A stretch of DNA of 64,000 nucleotides from Apiotrichum sp. Y4204 (GCA_025531455.1 JAMYHL010000016.1:496001-560000), one strand, 5' to 3'. Counted from the first letter of the stretch, positions 32,301-43,903 are shown. Numbers and translations are program-made. Notes: a model not told the origin generated them from the letters alone.

Positions 32301-35121
32301 GGACACTGAGGACAGCTCGCCTTGGGACACGTTACTGCGTCACGACTCGCCCGACAATGTGACACCGATCACCCCGAACGACGACCAGGACCGTGCAGAC
32401 CTGGATCTCCTCAAGAGTTCTAGCGGCCTGGGCAAGGAGGAGCTTGCGATGATTCAGGAGCGTCTGGTAGAGAAGGCCAAGCACGAGCGGAACAAGCTGC
32501 GGACACAGCGCGAGGAGTCAGAGTCATTCGAGTTGGCGCGCCAGACGTCGGCAACTGCCCATCTCGACCACTACGCAGAAAAGGAGTGGCATCCGAAGGA
32601 TTCCGTCACCTCGCAGCGCTCCATCGAGCAGCTGTCGCCGTCAAAGGACGGGCCGGCTGGCACGTCTGCACCCGCCCGCCTTGACGAGTCTGACTCGGAG
32701 GAATACTCGCAATTCCCGACCCACACCGTGCCGCGGTCTGAGCTGCCAAAGGGTCCGCCCCCAACACGACCTCCGCCGCCGCCGAACGCGTTCCCGCCCG
32801 AGGTTGCCAACGCGGTGTCGCCGGGGCTCAACTCGGCGTCTTCCGGTCCAGAGGCGAACAGTAACGTTGAGTCGCCGCAACGCAAGTGGATCGACGAGGA
32901 CCCTGATGCGCGGCGCGACATAGAGGAGCGCATCTCACAGGCAACTTCGAGTTTGTTCCGTGCACCGTCACGCTCGGCGAGCAAGCGTTCGCTGTCGAAG
33001 AAGAAGATTGGTGCCCCAGTGCTTGTGTCTTCCTCCTCCAAGGTGCCGACTACGCCGATCACGACTGTGGAGAACCTTGGTGGTGACAAGAAAGGTCTTG
33101 GCTCACGGAAGCTGAGTGTCCGGTTGAAGAAGGGCCTGTTTAGGAAGCACGGCTCGACGGACGGTGTCCCACCGGTGCCGCCGCCGCCCCCAGCGGCAGT
33201 TGCTGCTGTGCGGGGGTCGCCTTCCGCCCCGCGTGCGGTGACGCCAACGCCCATTGCTGCGGCCTTCACCGCGTCCGCCTCTACGACGCCAAAGGCCTCC
33301 CAGACACCAGTCGTGCCTACTGCTAGCCTGCCTCAGTCGCCCGATGTCGCATCTCCCGTCGTTTCGCCGTCTGCTACCTCGCCTCCCGAGGGCAAGGGTC
33401 TTCCCCGTTCGAAGTCGAGGACTGAGGGCCGTACCAAATCGCCCTTCCGCGCCTCGCAGGCTCCTCTTCGCCAAGCACCTCGTGCGGCTGGGCCGACGTC
33501 CCCGATTAGCCAAGCATCCGACGCTGACATGGACGAGCTGGAGCGCACCATGTCGCAAAAGTCTGCCCAGAACGCGTTCCAGACCATGAACGACTCGAAT
33601 CCGCCAGACGAGGGCGATAACATCACGCAGATCCCTCCTTCGGCGGATGCGACCATACAGCGGTTCTACGAGGCTGGGCGCGCGATTGGACTCGACGATC
33701 ACCGTCTCAGCGAACTGCTCGAGTCGTCGGCCTCCACTCCCCGCACGCCGTCTGTGCCAGAATTCGACAACTCCCCGCACGTCTCACCGACTACAGGTCT
33801 CCGGGGCCGCATCCCGTCGCCTGTGGCCGAAGATATTGTCACATTTGGGGAGACCGCCGACCCCTCTATCGTGCGCCGCACACTCGTCATGCCCAATGAC
33901 TTGCCGCCCACGTCGCCGCGCCATTCGGAACATCGGACCCGCAACAGCCGCCACGCCCTTCCGCCGCTGCAGACCTCCAGTCAGCACATGTCGCCGCCTA
34001 CCTCTCCCACGTCGCCGATGAAGCGCGGAAATTCGATCCGCCGCAAGCCGATTCAGTACACTGGCGCCGATCTGGATCTCGTCGAGCGCTCCCCCAAGAT
34101 GCCATCTCACCGGCGGACAGAATCGAACCAGTCTGCGTTCTCCCTGCCTCCGACGCAATCCATCAAGAGTCCTGGCGCGCAGTCAGACGCCGCGTACGAC
34201 TCTGCGCCGCAGTCGGCTGCGAGCCGGTCATCGATGGGCATGCCCAACTCCTCCACGAATGGGAGCTTCATCGACTATTACGCCCACGACAACAATCGTG
34301 CTTCGCAGGGTCTGGAAATCACAGAATATGCCGACGGCCGTGTGGTGTGGAACATTGTCAACGCGCTGCGCAGCAACGACGGTCACGCGCGGCACGAGGA
34401 CCAGTACTCTCACACGTCGTTTGCGGACGACGGTTCGCGTGCTTCGATGGCGTCGATTGCGTCGCAGAGCTCAGACTACCATTCGTCGCGCCGCGGCAGC
34501 GAGCGTATGGAGGACCCCACGCAGCCATGGCACGTGGGTCCTACACAGGGTTTGAGCTTTATCCGCCGCCCCGAGACGCGTGTCTTCTACACCAACTCTA
34601 TGGACGTTGCGGATCTCATCGACCAGCTCTCGATGGACCATGCAGGCGCGACTCGCGGCCGCATCGATATCCGGCCGACTGCCACTGGGCAGATGGAGTA
34701 CAGCACGCTGTCTGATATTGGGCACCCACAGGAGTACCCCGACTATTCGCAGGCATACGGCGGCCATGTGGCGAGCAATTCGGATGACTACTCTGCCGGT
34801 CAGCCCGAGGCGCATACCTACTCTCCAGCCTACTCGCAGGGATACTCTGCGGGTCCAACCCCGACGGACTCTCATGTACGGGGCCAACTCCCTGGCCAGC
34901 ACGGTTACATCCCGGCCCAAGGGCACCTCCACCCGGCGACGCGGGGCAGTCACGCGCCGAGCGCGGCGAGTGACGCCCAGTCCCCCTCGTCAGCCAGCTT
35001 CCTCAGCGACGGGTCCGGTGAGCGCACTGTGGAGGACCGCCTCCAGTCCCTCATGGACCGCCTGCGCGCAGCCCCTGGCGGCATCGCCGGCACGGGCGGC
35101 ATCCCCACGGCGAGGCAGTAG
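29382..35121 (+). CDS. Very large Ser/Pro-rich protein, probably cytoplasmic scaffold
   Basis: Three exons (29382-29398, 29583-29717, 29793-35121) join to 1826 residues. The first two exons give a basic N-terminus MDKLFRKRTEKGSSRRSVPR, then LPPSLDIDIRNSLIMPSMTE and RFSVLLP, which looks conserved in fungal homologues. Residues about 100-1400 are disordered, Ser/Pro/Thr-rich, with a series of imperfect units around 30580-30830 of the type LERQxSxRS, many R-x-x-S sites for basophilic kinases, and proline runs (PPPTRPPPPPN). Near the C-terminus two ordered blocks appear: LEITEYADGRVVWNIVNALR and RVFYTNSMDVADLIDQLS followed by RGRIDIRPT. There are no membrane segments. It may be a cell-polarity or cytoskeletal scaffold, but I cannot name it. 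Confidence 0.8.
30580..30840 (+). repeat. Degenerate LxRQxSxRS-coding repeats
   Basis: Within the Ser-rich gene a run of imperfect 27-45-base units encodes variants such as LERATSNRS, LSRQQSNRS, LDRHPSHRT, LERKTSN, LERQVSDRS and LERQTSHRS. Each carries an Arg-x-x-Ser or Arg-x-x-Thr centre. The array suggests a multi-site phosphorylation or 14-3-3-binding segment. That role is inferred. Confidence 0.6.
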
Positions 35122-35340
35122 CCTGGGGAGGTCAGCTTGGGACCGATCACTCTACATATATATACCTCCCGCACCTGGGACGCTTGTCCGGTTGTTCGTT
35201 TTGGTCTCGCAGTCTTGGTTTCGTGTGGTTGTAGGATTAGATCATTGCATAATTGACAGTACGGTACAGGGAGGGAGGGCTGCTGCAGCGGTATTAACTA
35301 CACTCGGTGCGTGCTGCATTATACATATCAAGGAGGTATC

Positions 35341-35392
35341 GGTATCTCACCTCTCGGCCGAGAGTTGGTATCTCACCATCCTGCCGAGAGCT
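35341..35392. repeat. 26-base tandem duplication with palindrome at gene end
   Basis: Two 26-base units begin with the identical GGTATCTCACC (35341-35351 and 35367-35377) and share GCCGAGAG near their ends. The first unit contains the perfect 14-base palindrome CTCTCGGCCGAGAG (35351-35364). The second covers the phosphatase stop codon and its last codons. The duplication lies in the 250-base gap between two convergent genes, so it may influence 3' ends. The function is unknown. Confidence 0.6.
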
Positions 35393-36700
35393 CATAAACA
35401 AGCTCGAGCTGCTCGACAGTCTGCACGAGGCTGAACCGCCACTCACGCATCGCGTCCACCGTGGCCGCCACGGCGTCGCCTTCGGGTCCGGGGATGTCGG
35501 TCACCGCGTCGAGGCCGGGCGAGGTGCCGGAGAGCGGCGTGCGCGACGGCGGGAAGTTGAGGCTGAGCAGCGCGAGGAACGCGCCTGTGCGTCCAATCCC
35601 TGCCGAACTGTATATCAGCTGCCAACCCCACAACACAACCCACCAATGCACCCAGAGCTCGCAGTTGTCCTGTCCGCCGAGCGCCTCGCGCTGCGCGTAC
35701 ACCTCGTACAGCAGATTCTTAAGCGCAGCCACCGCCCCGCCCTCGGGCACGCCGTGGTCCGGCCACTCGGTGAACGCGTAGTGGTGCAGCGTGGAGGCGG
35801 TCTGGTCGTCCTCGAGCTCGAGGCGGGAGTATGTGCCGCCGAGATCGGGGCGCGCGTTTTGTTCGGCGGTGCGTAGGCGGAGAGCATCCGTGCTGTTCTG
35901 GGGAGTGAAGACGACTTCTTCCTCCACATCACTTGTCGTCAGCACTGTATGATTACATTACGCACGGGAGATACGGGTCCGCCTTGAGGATTCCGCGCTC
36001 TTCCCAGTTGGTGAGCTGCACGAGGATCGCTGAGCGGGTCTGGCTCTGGGTCTGGGTCTGGGTCTGGGCGTCGCCAGAGGTAGACCGGGACGGTGATGAG
36101 CGCGCGCTGCCGTTTGCCTTTCCGCCGCTCGTCTTGCGCGCCGTCTGGGGTTTCGGCCGCGGGGGAAGCGCGGGAGACGCGCTCGCTGCGCGCGTGTGGA
36201 TTGCGCGGAAGAAGTCGTGGAAGGTGTGCGGGAGGGGCGCCTGCGGGTTAGACACGTAGGGGCGAGGAGATGGAATATGCCTTTGGATCACACTGCAGCT
36301 AAAAGCGAACTACCAGCTGGAAGCGACAGCACGTGTCTCATGACCGCATCGCCTCCCGACGCGTCGGAGAGGTTCAACTCCTATGTCCTGTCTTCTCTAC
36401 AGCTCGTCACACACTCACCTGTGCCGCCACCCACCAGTTCCCCACGGGGTCCACTACAACATTGGCATTCAAGTACGCGTCGTCGACGCGAACTCCCGAG
36501 CGATCGTACGCGAGCACGTCGCGATACCTGTTCCTGGCGAGGTTGGCGGGCGCGACGCTGCGCTCGACGGAGTAGAGCAGCGATTCGGGAGACGCGTGCG
36601 AGTTTTGCGTGCTCGCACGCTGAGCGAAATACGAGCGGACGCGCTCGCGGTCCTGCAGCATGCGCCACGTCGCGAGGGTCGCGTCGTTGCGCCGGGACAT
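35373..36700 (-). CDS. Classical protein tyrosine phosphatase
   Basis: Non-receptor-type protein tyrosine phosphatase (PTP) that removes phosphate from Tyr of signalling proteins, related to yeast Ptp1 and fission yeast Pyp proteins. In order: NRYRDVLAYDRSGVRVDDAY (the KNRY region), NWWVAAQ joined by splicing to APLPHTFHDFF, then a Gln/Thr/Ser-rich insert, LTNWEERGILKADPYLP, HHYAFTEWPDHGVPEGG (WPD loop with the acid Asp), WVHCSAGIGRTGAFLAL (HCX5R; an intron splits the catalytic Cys codon), and the Q-loop helix SLVQTVEQLELVYE. All catalytic elements are present. It is about 320-350 residues, little more than the domain. The insert between the substrate-loop and WPD regions (TQTQTQSQTRS) comes from a GGGTCT repeat. 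No targeting or SH2 domain is seen. Confidence 0.92.
36036..36070. repeat. Hexanucleotide microsatellite in phosphatase exon
   Basis: About five to six copies of GGGTCT (plus strand) lie inside the phosphatase gene, encoding TQTQTQSQT on the minus strand. The unit length keeps the frame, so copy number could vary without breaking the protein. Confidence 0.8.
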
Positions 36701-37111
36701 TGCAAGATGCTAGATTGAGAGAAAGCAGGTGTCAGGTGTCAAGATTGCAAGTTTGCGAGAGGAATGTTTCGCTGTTTCAAGAGTCTCGGTCGAGTGGTCG
36801 GTCGCATTAGTCTCTGTCATCACCCACAGCTGCACAGATGTACAGATGCGCAGATGCGTTTCATCTGGAATCTCAAAGTGGAGCGCTTTCCCACGGTGTT
36901 GGTGTTGGGCTAGAGAGCAGTGACGTCGCCATTTCGTTATCCCCATTAGCCATGGCAATTGGCATGCTTGGCGTTCTGCGTCGTGGTTGGGCAGTCCGAG
37001 CCCGCAATCTGCCGGCGACCACTACTCTTAGCTCTCTAGTACGGTGACGACCCTCACGACGTGTTTGTCATTACCCATTCCACTAGAAAAGCGGAAAAAA
37101 AGCAAATCACA
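36701..37111. promoter_or_regulatory. Divergent promoter region, PTP / MCR1
   Basis: 411 bases between two divergent start codons with no gene. It contains an inverted CCAAT (ATTGG at 36958-36962) about 150 bases before the mitochondrial MCR1 gene, and an A-rich leader (GAAAAGCGGAAAAAAAGCAAATCACA) directly before its ATG, contrasting with the pyrimidine leaders elsewhere. Confidence 0.4.
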
Positions 37112-38360
37112 ATGTTCGCCCGTAACGCCTTCCGTGCTGCTGTACGTCCACCGCCGCATCGCATCTTTTGCTAACAGCAGTCCCGCCAGACCCGCGCGTA
37201 CGCGACCGCCCCGCCCGCCCGCGGTGGCTCCAGTGAGTCCAGGAATCCTGGGAGTGACGGAATGAGCTGATGGCAGACATGGGGCTGTACCTCGCTGCGG
37301 CTGGTGCTGTAAGTCCGGCAGGCGGAGGGATATCAGATACATGGGCTGTCGATGCTTATCTGACGCACCCTCCGCATGCGCCCTTTGCTCGCGCTCGGCA
37401 CTAACCCCAGGCCGGCCTCGGCTACTACGCGTACCTCCAGCGCTCCGGCAAGGAGGAGCTTCCGCCCGCTGTCCCCGGCCTGAGCAGGTGAGACCCACAG
37501 CTCTGCTGGCTACACGAGTCTTTTTGCTAACCCCAGCGACAACTGGACTAGCCTCACGGTCGAGAAGGTGGAGCCGTACAACCACAACGCGCGCGTGTAC
37601 CACCTTGCGTTCCCGGGAGACGACAAGGCCAACAAGACCACCGGCATGACCGTGTCCGGCGTCGTCATGGTCAAGTCCCCGCCGGGTGTCGTCGTCGACG
37701 AGAAGGGCAAGCCCGTGATCCGGTGAGTAAAGAGCTGTTTTGTTTGTGTTTTTCAGCCCTAATTGAAGTCCCTACACTCCCGTCTCGGAGCCCGACCAGC
37801 GCGGCTCGATGGAGCTCCTCATCAAGGAGTACGAGACCGGCAAGCTTACCCCGTGGCTCTCGCAGCTCAAGCCCGGAGACGAGGTCTTCGTCAAGGGCCC
37901 GATGACCAAGCGCGAGTACCAGCCGAACGCTGTTGACCGCGCGCTCTTCGTCGCTGGTGGCTCGGGTATCACCCCCGCTTACCAGCTGATCAGGCACGCG
38001 ATGGGCCAGAAGGACGACAAGACGCACTTTACCCTCCTCTTTGCCAACGTCGCCGAGAAGGACATTCTCCTCCGCAAGGAGTGGGAGGCGCTCGCTGCCC
38101 AGCACCCCGACCGCCTCAAGGTCGTCTTCTTCCTCGACCAGCCGCCCGCCAACTGGGCCGGGGAGAAGGGCTACGTCTCCGCCGAGCAGATCAAGAAGCA
38201 CTTCCCTCGCAAGGACGGCGAGAAGGTCATTGCCTACGTCTGCGGCCCGCCCGGCCAGTACAAGGCCGTCTCGGGTGAGAAGAAGGGCCGCGACCAGGGC
38301 CCTCTTAGCGGTGCCCTCAAGGACCTCGGCTACACCGAGGAGGAGGTCTTCAAGTTCTAA
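37112..38360 (+). CDS. MCR1: NADH-cytochrome b5 reductase, mitochondrial (Mcr1)
   Basis: FAD enzyme that passes electrons from NADH to cytochrome b5 or to ergosterol and antioxidant pathways. In fungi Mcr1 sits in the mitochondrial outer membrane and intermembrane space. The start MFARNAFRAA and the next exons (SRQTRAYATAPPARGGS, then MGLYLAAAGA joined to AGLGYYAYLQRSGKEE) give a presequence plus one membrane segment. The catalytic part has DNWTSLTVEKVEPYNHNARV, then RPYTPVSEPDQRGSMELLIK (FAD-binding RxYTxxS, made across a splice), the NADH-binding GGSGITPAYQLIRHAM and YVCGPPGQYKAVSG, ending EEVFKF. Five short introns fall in the first half. Confidence 0.94.
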
Positions 38361-38525
38361 TAGAGCAAAAGTTTGAAGGAGATCAAACCGTAGAAGATGC
38401 AAATCTGAACAGTGAAGATAGATGCAACAACATGGGGTATAGAAGATGCGGGTATGAAATTAGTACGAGGGATATCGTGGGGCGGAGAGACACCTCTGTG
38501 GGGGTCCCAGAGCGCGGCACTCGCG

Positions 38526-39067
38526 CTAGTACCGCACCGTGGAGTCTCCCTCGTCCTCATCCTCGAAGCGGTACGGCTCCATGCGCGTCGCGTCGTATCC
38601 GCCGCCGCCTACCGTCTCGTCGCCCTCCTCTTCGTCTTGTTGTGCCGCCTCCTCCGCTGCCAAGTGTTCTTGCGTCATGAGCCACACGGAGGTTTGGAGC
38701 TGGGTGTGAGCAGATCAGAGCAGAGGCAGTGGTAGCTGAACGTGCACATCGCGCAAGCTTTATCCCCACTCACCAGCGTAAACACGAGCTTGCGCTTACG
38801 CTCGAGCTCGCGCAGATCCTCGAGCAGCGCGCCGTTGGGGTTCTCCGTAGTCTCGCGCGCGAGCTCGACTATCTGACCGTCAGCTCTGCGTGGTCCCATG
38901 AAACTCTGACACCACAGCTTGGACGCACATTCTTGATCGTCGCGCTCAGCTTGGCATACTCCCAGAGCACGTCCGCCTCGAGCGGGGTCAGCGCCTCGTG
39001 GTTCGCACTGGGGTAAGCTGAAAAGTCACGAATTAGCTCACTAGGGGTTCGTGGTCGCGATTGACAT
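38526..39067 (-). CDS. DAD3: DASH complex subunit Dad3
   Basis: Subunit of the fungal DASH/Dam1 ring that couples kinetochores to spindle microtubules. Four exons are joined. The first ends after MSIATTNP in a split Tyr codon, with an intron of about 34 bases. Then come NHEALTPLEADVLWEYAKLS, ATIKN, IVELARETTENPNGALLEDL, RELERKRKLVFTL and LQTSVWLMTQEHLAAEE, matching Dad3's LTPLE, ARLS, LLEGLRELERK-GLVFTLLKASV pattern. The tail is acidic (QQDEEEGDETVGGGG) and longer than in budding yeast. The family is restricted to fungi, which supports the fungal source of the window. It converges on MCR1, with 165 bases between stops. Confidence 0.88.
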
Positions 39068-39649
39068 TGTGGAGAAGTGTGGATGAGGAAGTGTGAGGTT
39101 GTTGGTTCTGGTGGCGAGCGCGTCTGTTTGTGTCCCGACCAGACCAGCATCTGGGAGGTTCAGTCTTGGGGGCCCAGTGCCAGTGATCCAATGATAAGAG
39201 AATTAGTGACGTGTACTAACAGAATCTCTGTAACTGGTGACGGACTTGGCTCTCATGTCCGCTGATCCTATGAAACGCGCGTCCACGCGTCACACCTCAG
39301 CTCTGGCGCTCTGGTGCGCTAGTTTGACTGCCCAGTTCTCGCGCCTCTTTGTGACACCGTCAACTGTCATAAGCAGGACCGAGCACAGCGCGTACACCGC
39401 CAGGACAGCCTACAGCCACCAGCTGGTGCACAAATACCTTCATTCCTCGTCCATTCCAGTATTCCTCGTCCATTTCGTCACCTCAACTACTTGCATTCTC
39501 TTCTTTCTCTCCCATCTACCCCGTCTCTCGTCTCTGTTCACTTTCGCATTCATAACGACAGCGACAACTCTTCAGCAAATCTCGTTTCGTGACACTGGAC
39601 AGGTTGTTCATCTCTTCTCATCCGCTTGACGAAGTGACCGGGCTGCACC
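39068..39649. promoter_or_regulatory. Divergent promoter region, DAD3 / CAND1
   Basis: About 580 bases with no recognisable gene. The right half is rich in C and T (CTTCATTCCTCGTCC, CTTCTTTCTCTCCC), probably the CAND1 promoter and leader. Confidence 0.4.
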
Positions 39650-42600
39650 ATGTCGTCGTCACGACAGGCGCTTGGCGCCATGATACCTTCTCTGTCGGAC
39701 AAGGTATGTGCTCCAGTGGTACCGTTGCTTTGCTCGGTGATATGGAGGTGTGCCCATCACCGTGTGGTTGCTGACAATTGTTTTAGTTGAAGTCGGCAGA
39801 CTCGGACATCAGGTGCGCTACCTCTTCCCACTGCCAGTTCGTTTGCTGACGACATCTCAGAGTCATGGCTCTTATCGACCTGAATAAGGAGCTAACTCGC
39901 ATTCTTGCCACCCCGTCTACAGGGAACAAGGGGGTCCAGTACGCCGATGAAACCTCTGAAAAAGTCATTACCTCTCTTGTCCTCGGCCTGCTCAAAGATG
40001 ATTCCAACGCGGAGGTGAAGAACGCGGTCGTTGCATGGTGAGTGGAAACGTCGGGAACGGAAGACCCTCTCATCTCAATTGCTAATACTGAGCCTTGCAA
40101 ATATGTCAAAGCGCGCGCGCCCTGCCTATCTTCGCCAGATCATTGACACGATCACAAAAGACATTGGTGCCCCAGGAGAGCCGGTCAACGAGGAGAAGAG
40201 GGATGTTGCTTGTCTGGGTGAGCCGGCTCATCGTGTATTATAACAGCACTAATAGACGTAGCTCTGAAGTCTGTTGTGACCGAAATGAGCCCCGAGTCCC
40301 CTGAGGTGGCGAACTCCCTCAGGACCATTATCGAACGTATTCGTCAGAATGTCTGCGTGGTGCGTTGGAATCTCCGCATGTCGTACAGGTAAACGTGCTG
40401 ATTGAGCAGGCCGATGCCAACCCTCATCTCTCTTCCGAGCTTTTGTTGATTCTCACTGAGATATACCCTCGATTCGCCTCCACTATTGTTGCTTCCCCTG
40501 AGCTTCAGGCCCTGTCTGTGACGACTTTCCGTGAGGTGCTTTCAGTCCCTCGCCTCTCGATCCGCAAGCGCGCTGTTTCCGCCTTGGCAGCGTTCAACAC
40601 CATTTGTCCGTCACACTTCGAAGGTCTGAAGAAGGATATGGCCGACGCGTTCGAGCAGGGTGGTGATTCCGCTAAAGCATGGGTTGCCGCCATTGCAGGA
40701 ATCGCCAAGACGTCTTCTCATGCCGAAGTCGGTTCTCTCATCACCTCTGGTGGACTAGTGGAGAGCATTCTGAATCAGACAAACAACGTTGAGGACACTG
40801 AAGCCGTCGAAGGAGCATTGACTGTGGGTCTATGGTTTGCTTCTGACACTAACAACAACAGGCCCTCGAGGTTCTCGCCTTGCGTTGCCCATCGGAGCTC
40901 GGCCCCTATGTTAAGCCGATTATGACACGAGCTCTGGACCTTATCAAGTACGACCCCAACTACGTTGAGCTGGACGATGACGAGGATGAGGATGTTGACA
41001 TGGATGATGAGGACGACGACTTTGATGACGATGCGTTAGTTCATTTCCCGCGGGACGTTCCTAACCGCACAGCTATTCTGATGACGATGACGACTCGTGG
41101 AAGATCCGCCGTTCGGCAGCCAAGCTTCTCCACGCCCTGATCAGCACTCGTGTCGACCTTCTCGCCGACTTTTACAAGACCGCGGCCACACCCATCATGG
41201 TCCGCTTCAATGAGCGTGAGGAGAGTGTTCGTCTGGAGGTTCTCGCTGCTTTCGAAGCGCTTTTGGAACAAACCAGCAACGCTCGTGAAGCGGAACTATC
41301 TGCTGGCGGCAGAAATAAGCGGAAGAGGGCAGACGACATGGACGAGGATTCAGACGACACGTGCGTTGCCAGTTGTTGATAAGATCTTTTTGCTGACACG
41401 TAGCGCTGTTGCGGCCCTGTCGGACCTGAGTCCCCGCCTCGTCAAGGCAATTCTCAAGCAGGCTACAGTGAAGTCTGTCACCACTCGTCAACAAGCATTC
41501 TCTCTTCTCCGTCAAATTGTGGTCGCGCTTCACGGCGGCTTGGAAGCTGAGGCTGACCCCATTTGCACCGCGGCGATGGACGCCCTCCGTTCCTCAGACA
41601 GCACCAGCCCCTCCCTGACCATTGCTGTTCTTTCATTCCTCACCGCCTTCTTCCAGCACCACAGCGCCCGCAGCTACATTTCCTTGCTTCCTGGTCTCAC
41701 TCAGGACATTGTCCGTTGCATGCGGGACAAGCTTCAGCGTGTGAGCTTTGAGGCATTCGCCGCAGCATCTGCCCTTGCTTGTGCCATTCGCCCGAACACT
41801 GGTTCTGGCTCTCCCCTCCGCTCGGGCTACGATGGTCCCATTCAGGAGATATTCTCGGTCACTTGCAGTGTTCTGGGAGATTCCTCCATTGACAGTGATG
41901 TCCGTGAGAAGGCCTTGCGAACTCTTGGCGACATTCTTGTTCACGAAGGCGACGTCATAATCAGCAAACACTCGGACGCACTGGGTCTCATCACCGCTCG
42001 CCTTGCAAGTGAGACGACAGCATCCACCGCCATTGAAGTTATCGGACGTGTGGCCGATGCTCAGCTGTGTTCCGGCCCCGCCTTTGAAGCGTGGTTGTTG
42101 GAAGTGCTGTCGGCGGTTGTCGTGTCCGTTCGCCGAAACAAGCACTCCATGTCCAAAACGGCGGAGTTCAACACCATCAACAGCATCATCCGACGCCTGG
42201 GCTCTTCGCTTCCGCAAGACATCGCCTCGGGGATTGTTATCGAGCTCAAGCCGTTTGTTGAATCGCCCGCGGCCCTTGAAACTCTTACGATCATCCTCGA
42301 TGTTCAACCTGGCAGTCGCGACACCGTTACCGAGCAAATTCTGCCGGAGATCCTGAAGGTCATTAAGACTGTCAACAATCCCATTGTGATCAAGTCACTC
42401 ACTGCTCTATTCGGCAGCTACGTTACTGGCGATGTGGACAGCGCCATCCGTCTTGTCCCTTCCCTCGTGATGAACCTTCCCAAGACGGAGGCCATTCCAG
42501 ATGCCACTGTTGGCGGTACTGCCCCTTACACGACAACGGCTCGCTGTATCGGTGCTGTCGTTCAGCACAGTCAGCGCAACCTGGCCGGCATTCTTGCGAC

Positions 42601-43903
42601 CTTCCAGCGCACCATCGCGTCGGGAAAACGCACAGTGGCGGACATCTACCTGGCCCTCCTCTGTATCGGTGAAATTGGCCGCCTCGATGATCTCAGCGTG
42701 AACCACCAGCTGTTCCAATCAGTACTTGGATACCTGACGCACAATAGCGAGGAAGTTCGCAGCGCAGCTGCCTTCGCTGCTGGAAACATGGCTGTTGGCG
42801 CTCCTAACGACTTCCTGCCTGCGCTCATTCAGCATTTCGAAACTGCTTCGGACGAGACTTCCCGCCTCCTCCTACTTCACTCTCTCAAGGAGGTCATCCT
42901 CCACACATGTGATGCTGAGCTTGACAAGCTTACGGATATTCTCTGGCGTCCGCTCTTCGGCGACCTCGGCTCGGACGCTGCAACCGATGACGGTGTGCGC
43001 AATGTCAAGGCGGCGTGTATCGGTAAACTCACCGTTGCGTCACCCGCCCGCTTCCTTCCCCAACTTCAGGAGATGGTGCACGGAACCTCGCAGCAGCGCG
43101 CCCTTGTGGCGGCTGCGATCCGCTACACTTTCATTGACTCGAACAAGGACGCGTCATCCAGAGCGGACGAACTCATTGCTCCCGTCGTCGGGGACCTTCT
43201 GTCGCTCATGAAGGATGAAAGTGTAGTCGTGCGGCGGCTCGCCGTTGCCGCGCTCAATGCCGCTGCCCAGAGTCGCTACTACCTCATCGCGGACAAGCTC
43301 TCGGTGCTGCAGACCTATCTGTATGAGGAAACCGAAGTCAAGAAGGAACTTCAGCGTGAAGTCACAATGGGCCCTTGGAAAGGTAAGGAGTCAATTTTAT
43401 GCTCGCTAACGCATCAGTTCTTGAAGACGAAGGTCTGGAGAACAGAAAGACGGCCTACGAGACCATGTACACCCTGCTTGCCACTTGCTTTACCAAGCTT
43501 GACCTTGTCGCGTTCACGGAACGAGTGCTTGCTGCTCTCACGGACGTGAACGAGATTAAGATTCTTGGCCTCATGCTTCTCCTGCGTCTCGCGCAGCTTT
43601 CTCCGGTTCATGTCATTCCTCGTCTCGACGAGGTCGCCCAGTCCCTTACGACCATTATGAAGGATCTCGAGGTGAAGGAGGACACTATTAAGCAGGATCT
43701 CGAGCGCAAGGGTGAGTGCGGAACAGAGTTCATATGCTTCGCGAAGCTAACACTTCCCAGAGGAGATGCAGCGCTCCACTCTGCGCACAGCAGTTCCCCT
43801 ATACCGCATGAGCACTGCGGCGCAAGCGCCCGTGTTCCATGCCTTTGTGTTGGGATTGCTGAAAATGGACCAGTGGAAGGAGTACCACGATTATCAGGCG
43901 TAG
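39650..43903 (+). CDS. Cullin-associated NEDD8-dissociated protein (CAND1/TIP120)
   Basis: HEAT-repeat solenoid that binds un-neddylated cullin-RING ligases and exchanges their substrate receptors. The start MSSSRQALGAMIPSLSDK is followed by a 26-nt microexon (39787-39812) and VMALIDLNKELTRIL. HEAT units run through the whole length, for example SSELLLILTEIYPRFAST and SVTTFREVLSVPRLSIRKRA. The family's acidic loop follows YDPNYVELDDDEDEDVDM and leads, after an intron, into YSDDDDDSWKIRRSAAKLLH and STRVDLLADFYKTAATPI, almost diagnostic of CAND1. Later come VTTRQQAFSLLRQIVVAL and EEVRSAAAFAAGNMAVGAPN, and the end QRSTLRTAVPLYRM ... KMDQWKEYHDYQA. The last intron (donor near 43711) moves the frame, so the stop is TAG 43901. 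Confidence 0.93.
39787..39812 (+). other. 26-nt microexon of CAND1
   Basis: Bounded by TTTTAG on the left and GTGCGC on the right, this exon encodes LKSADSDI plus part of an Arg codon. Including it keeps the frame between SLSDK and RVMALIDLNK and supplies the first HEAT helix. Skipping it would shift the frame, since 26 is not a multiple of three. Confidence 0.7.
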
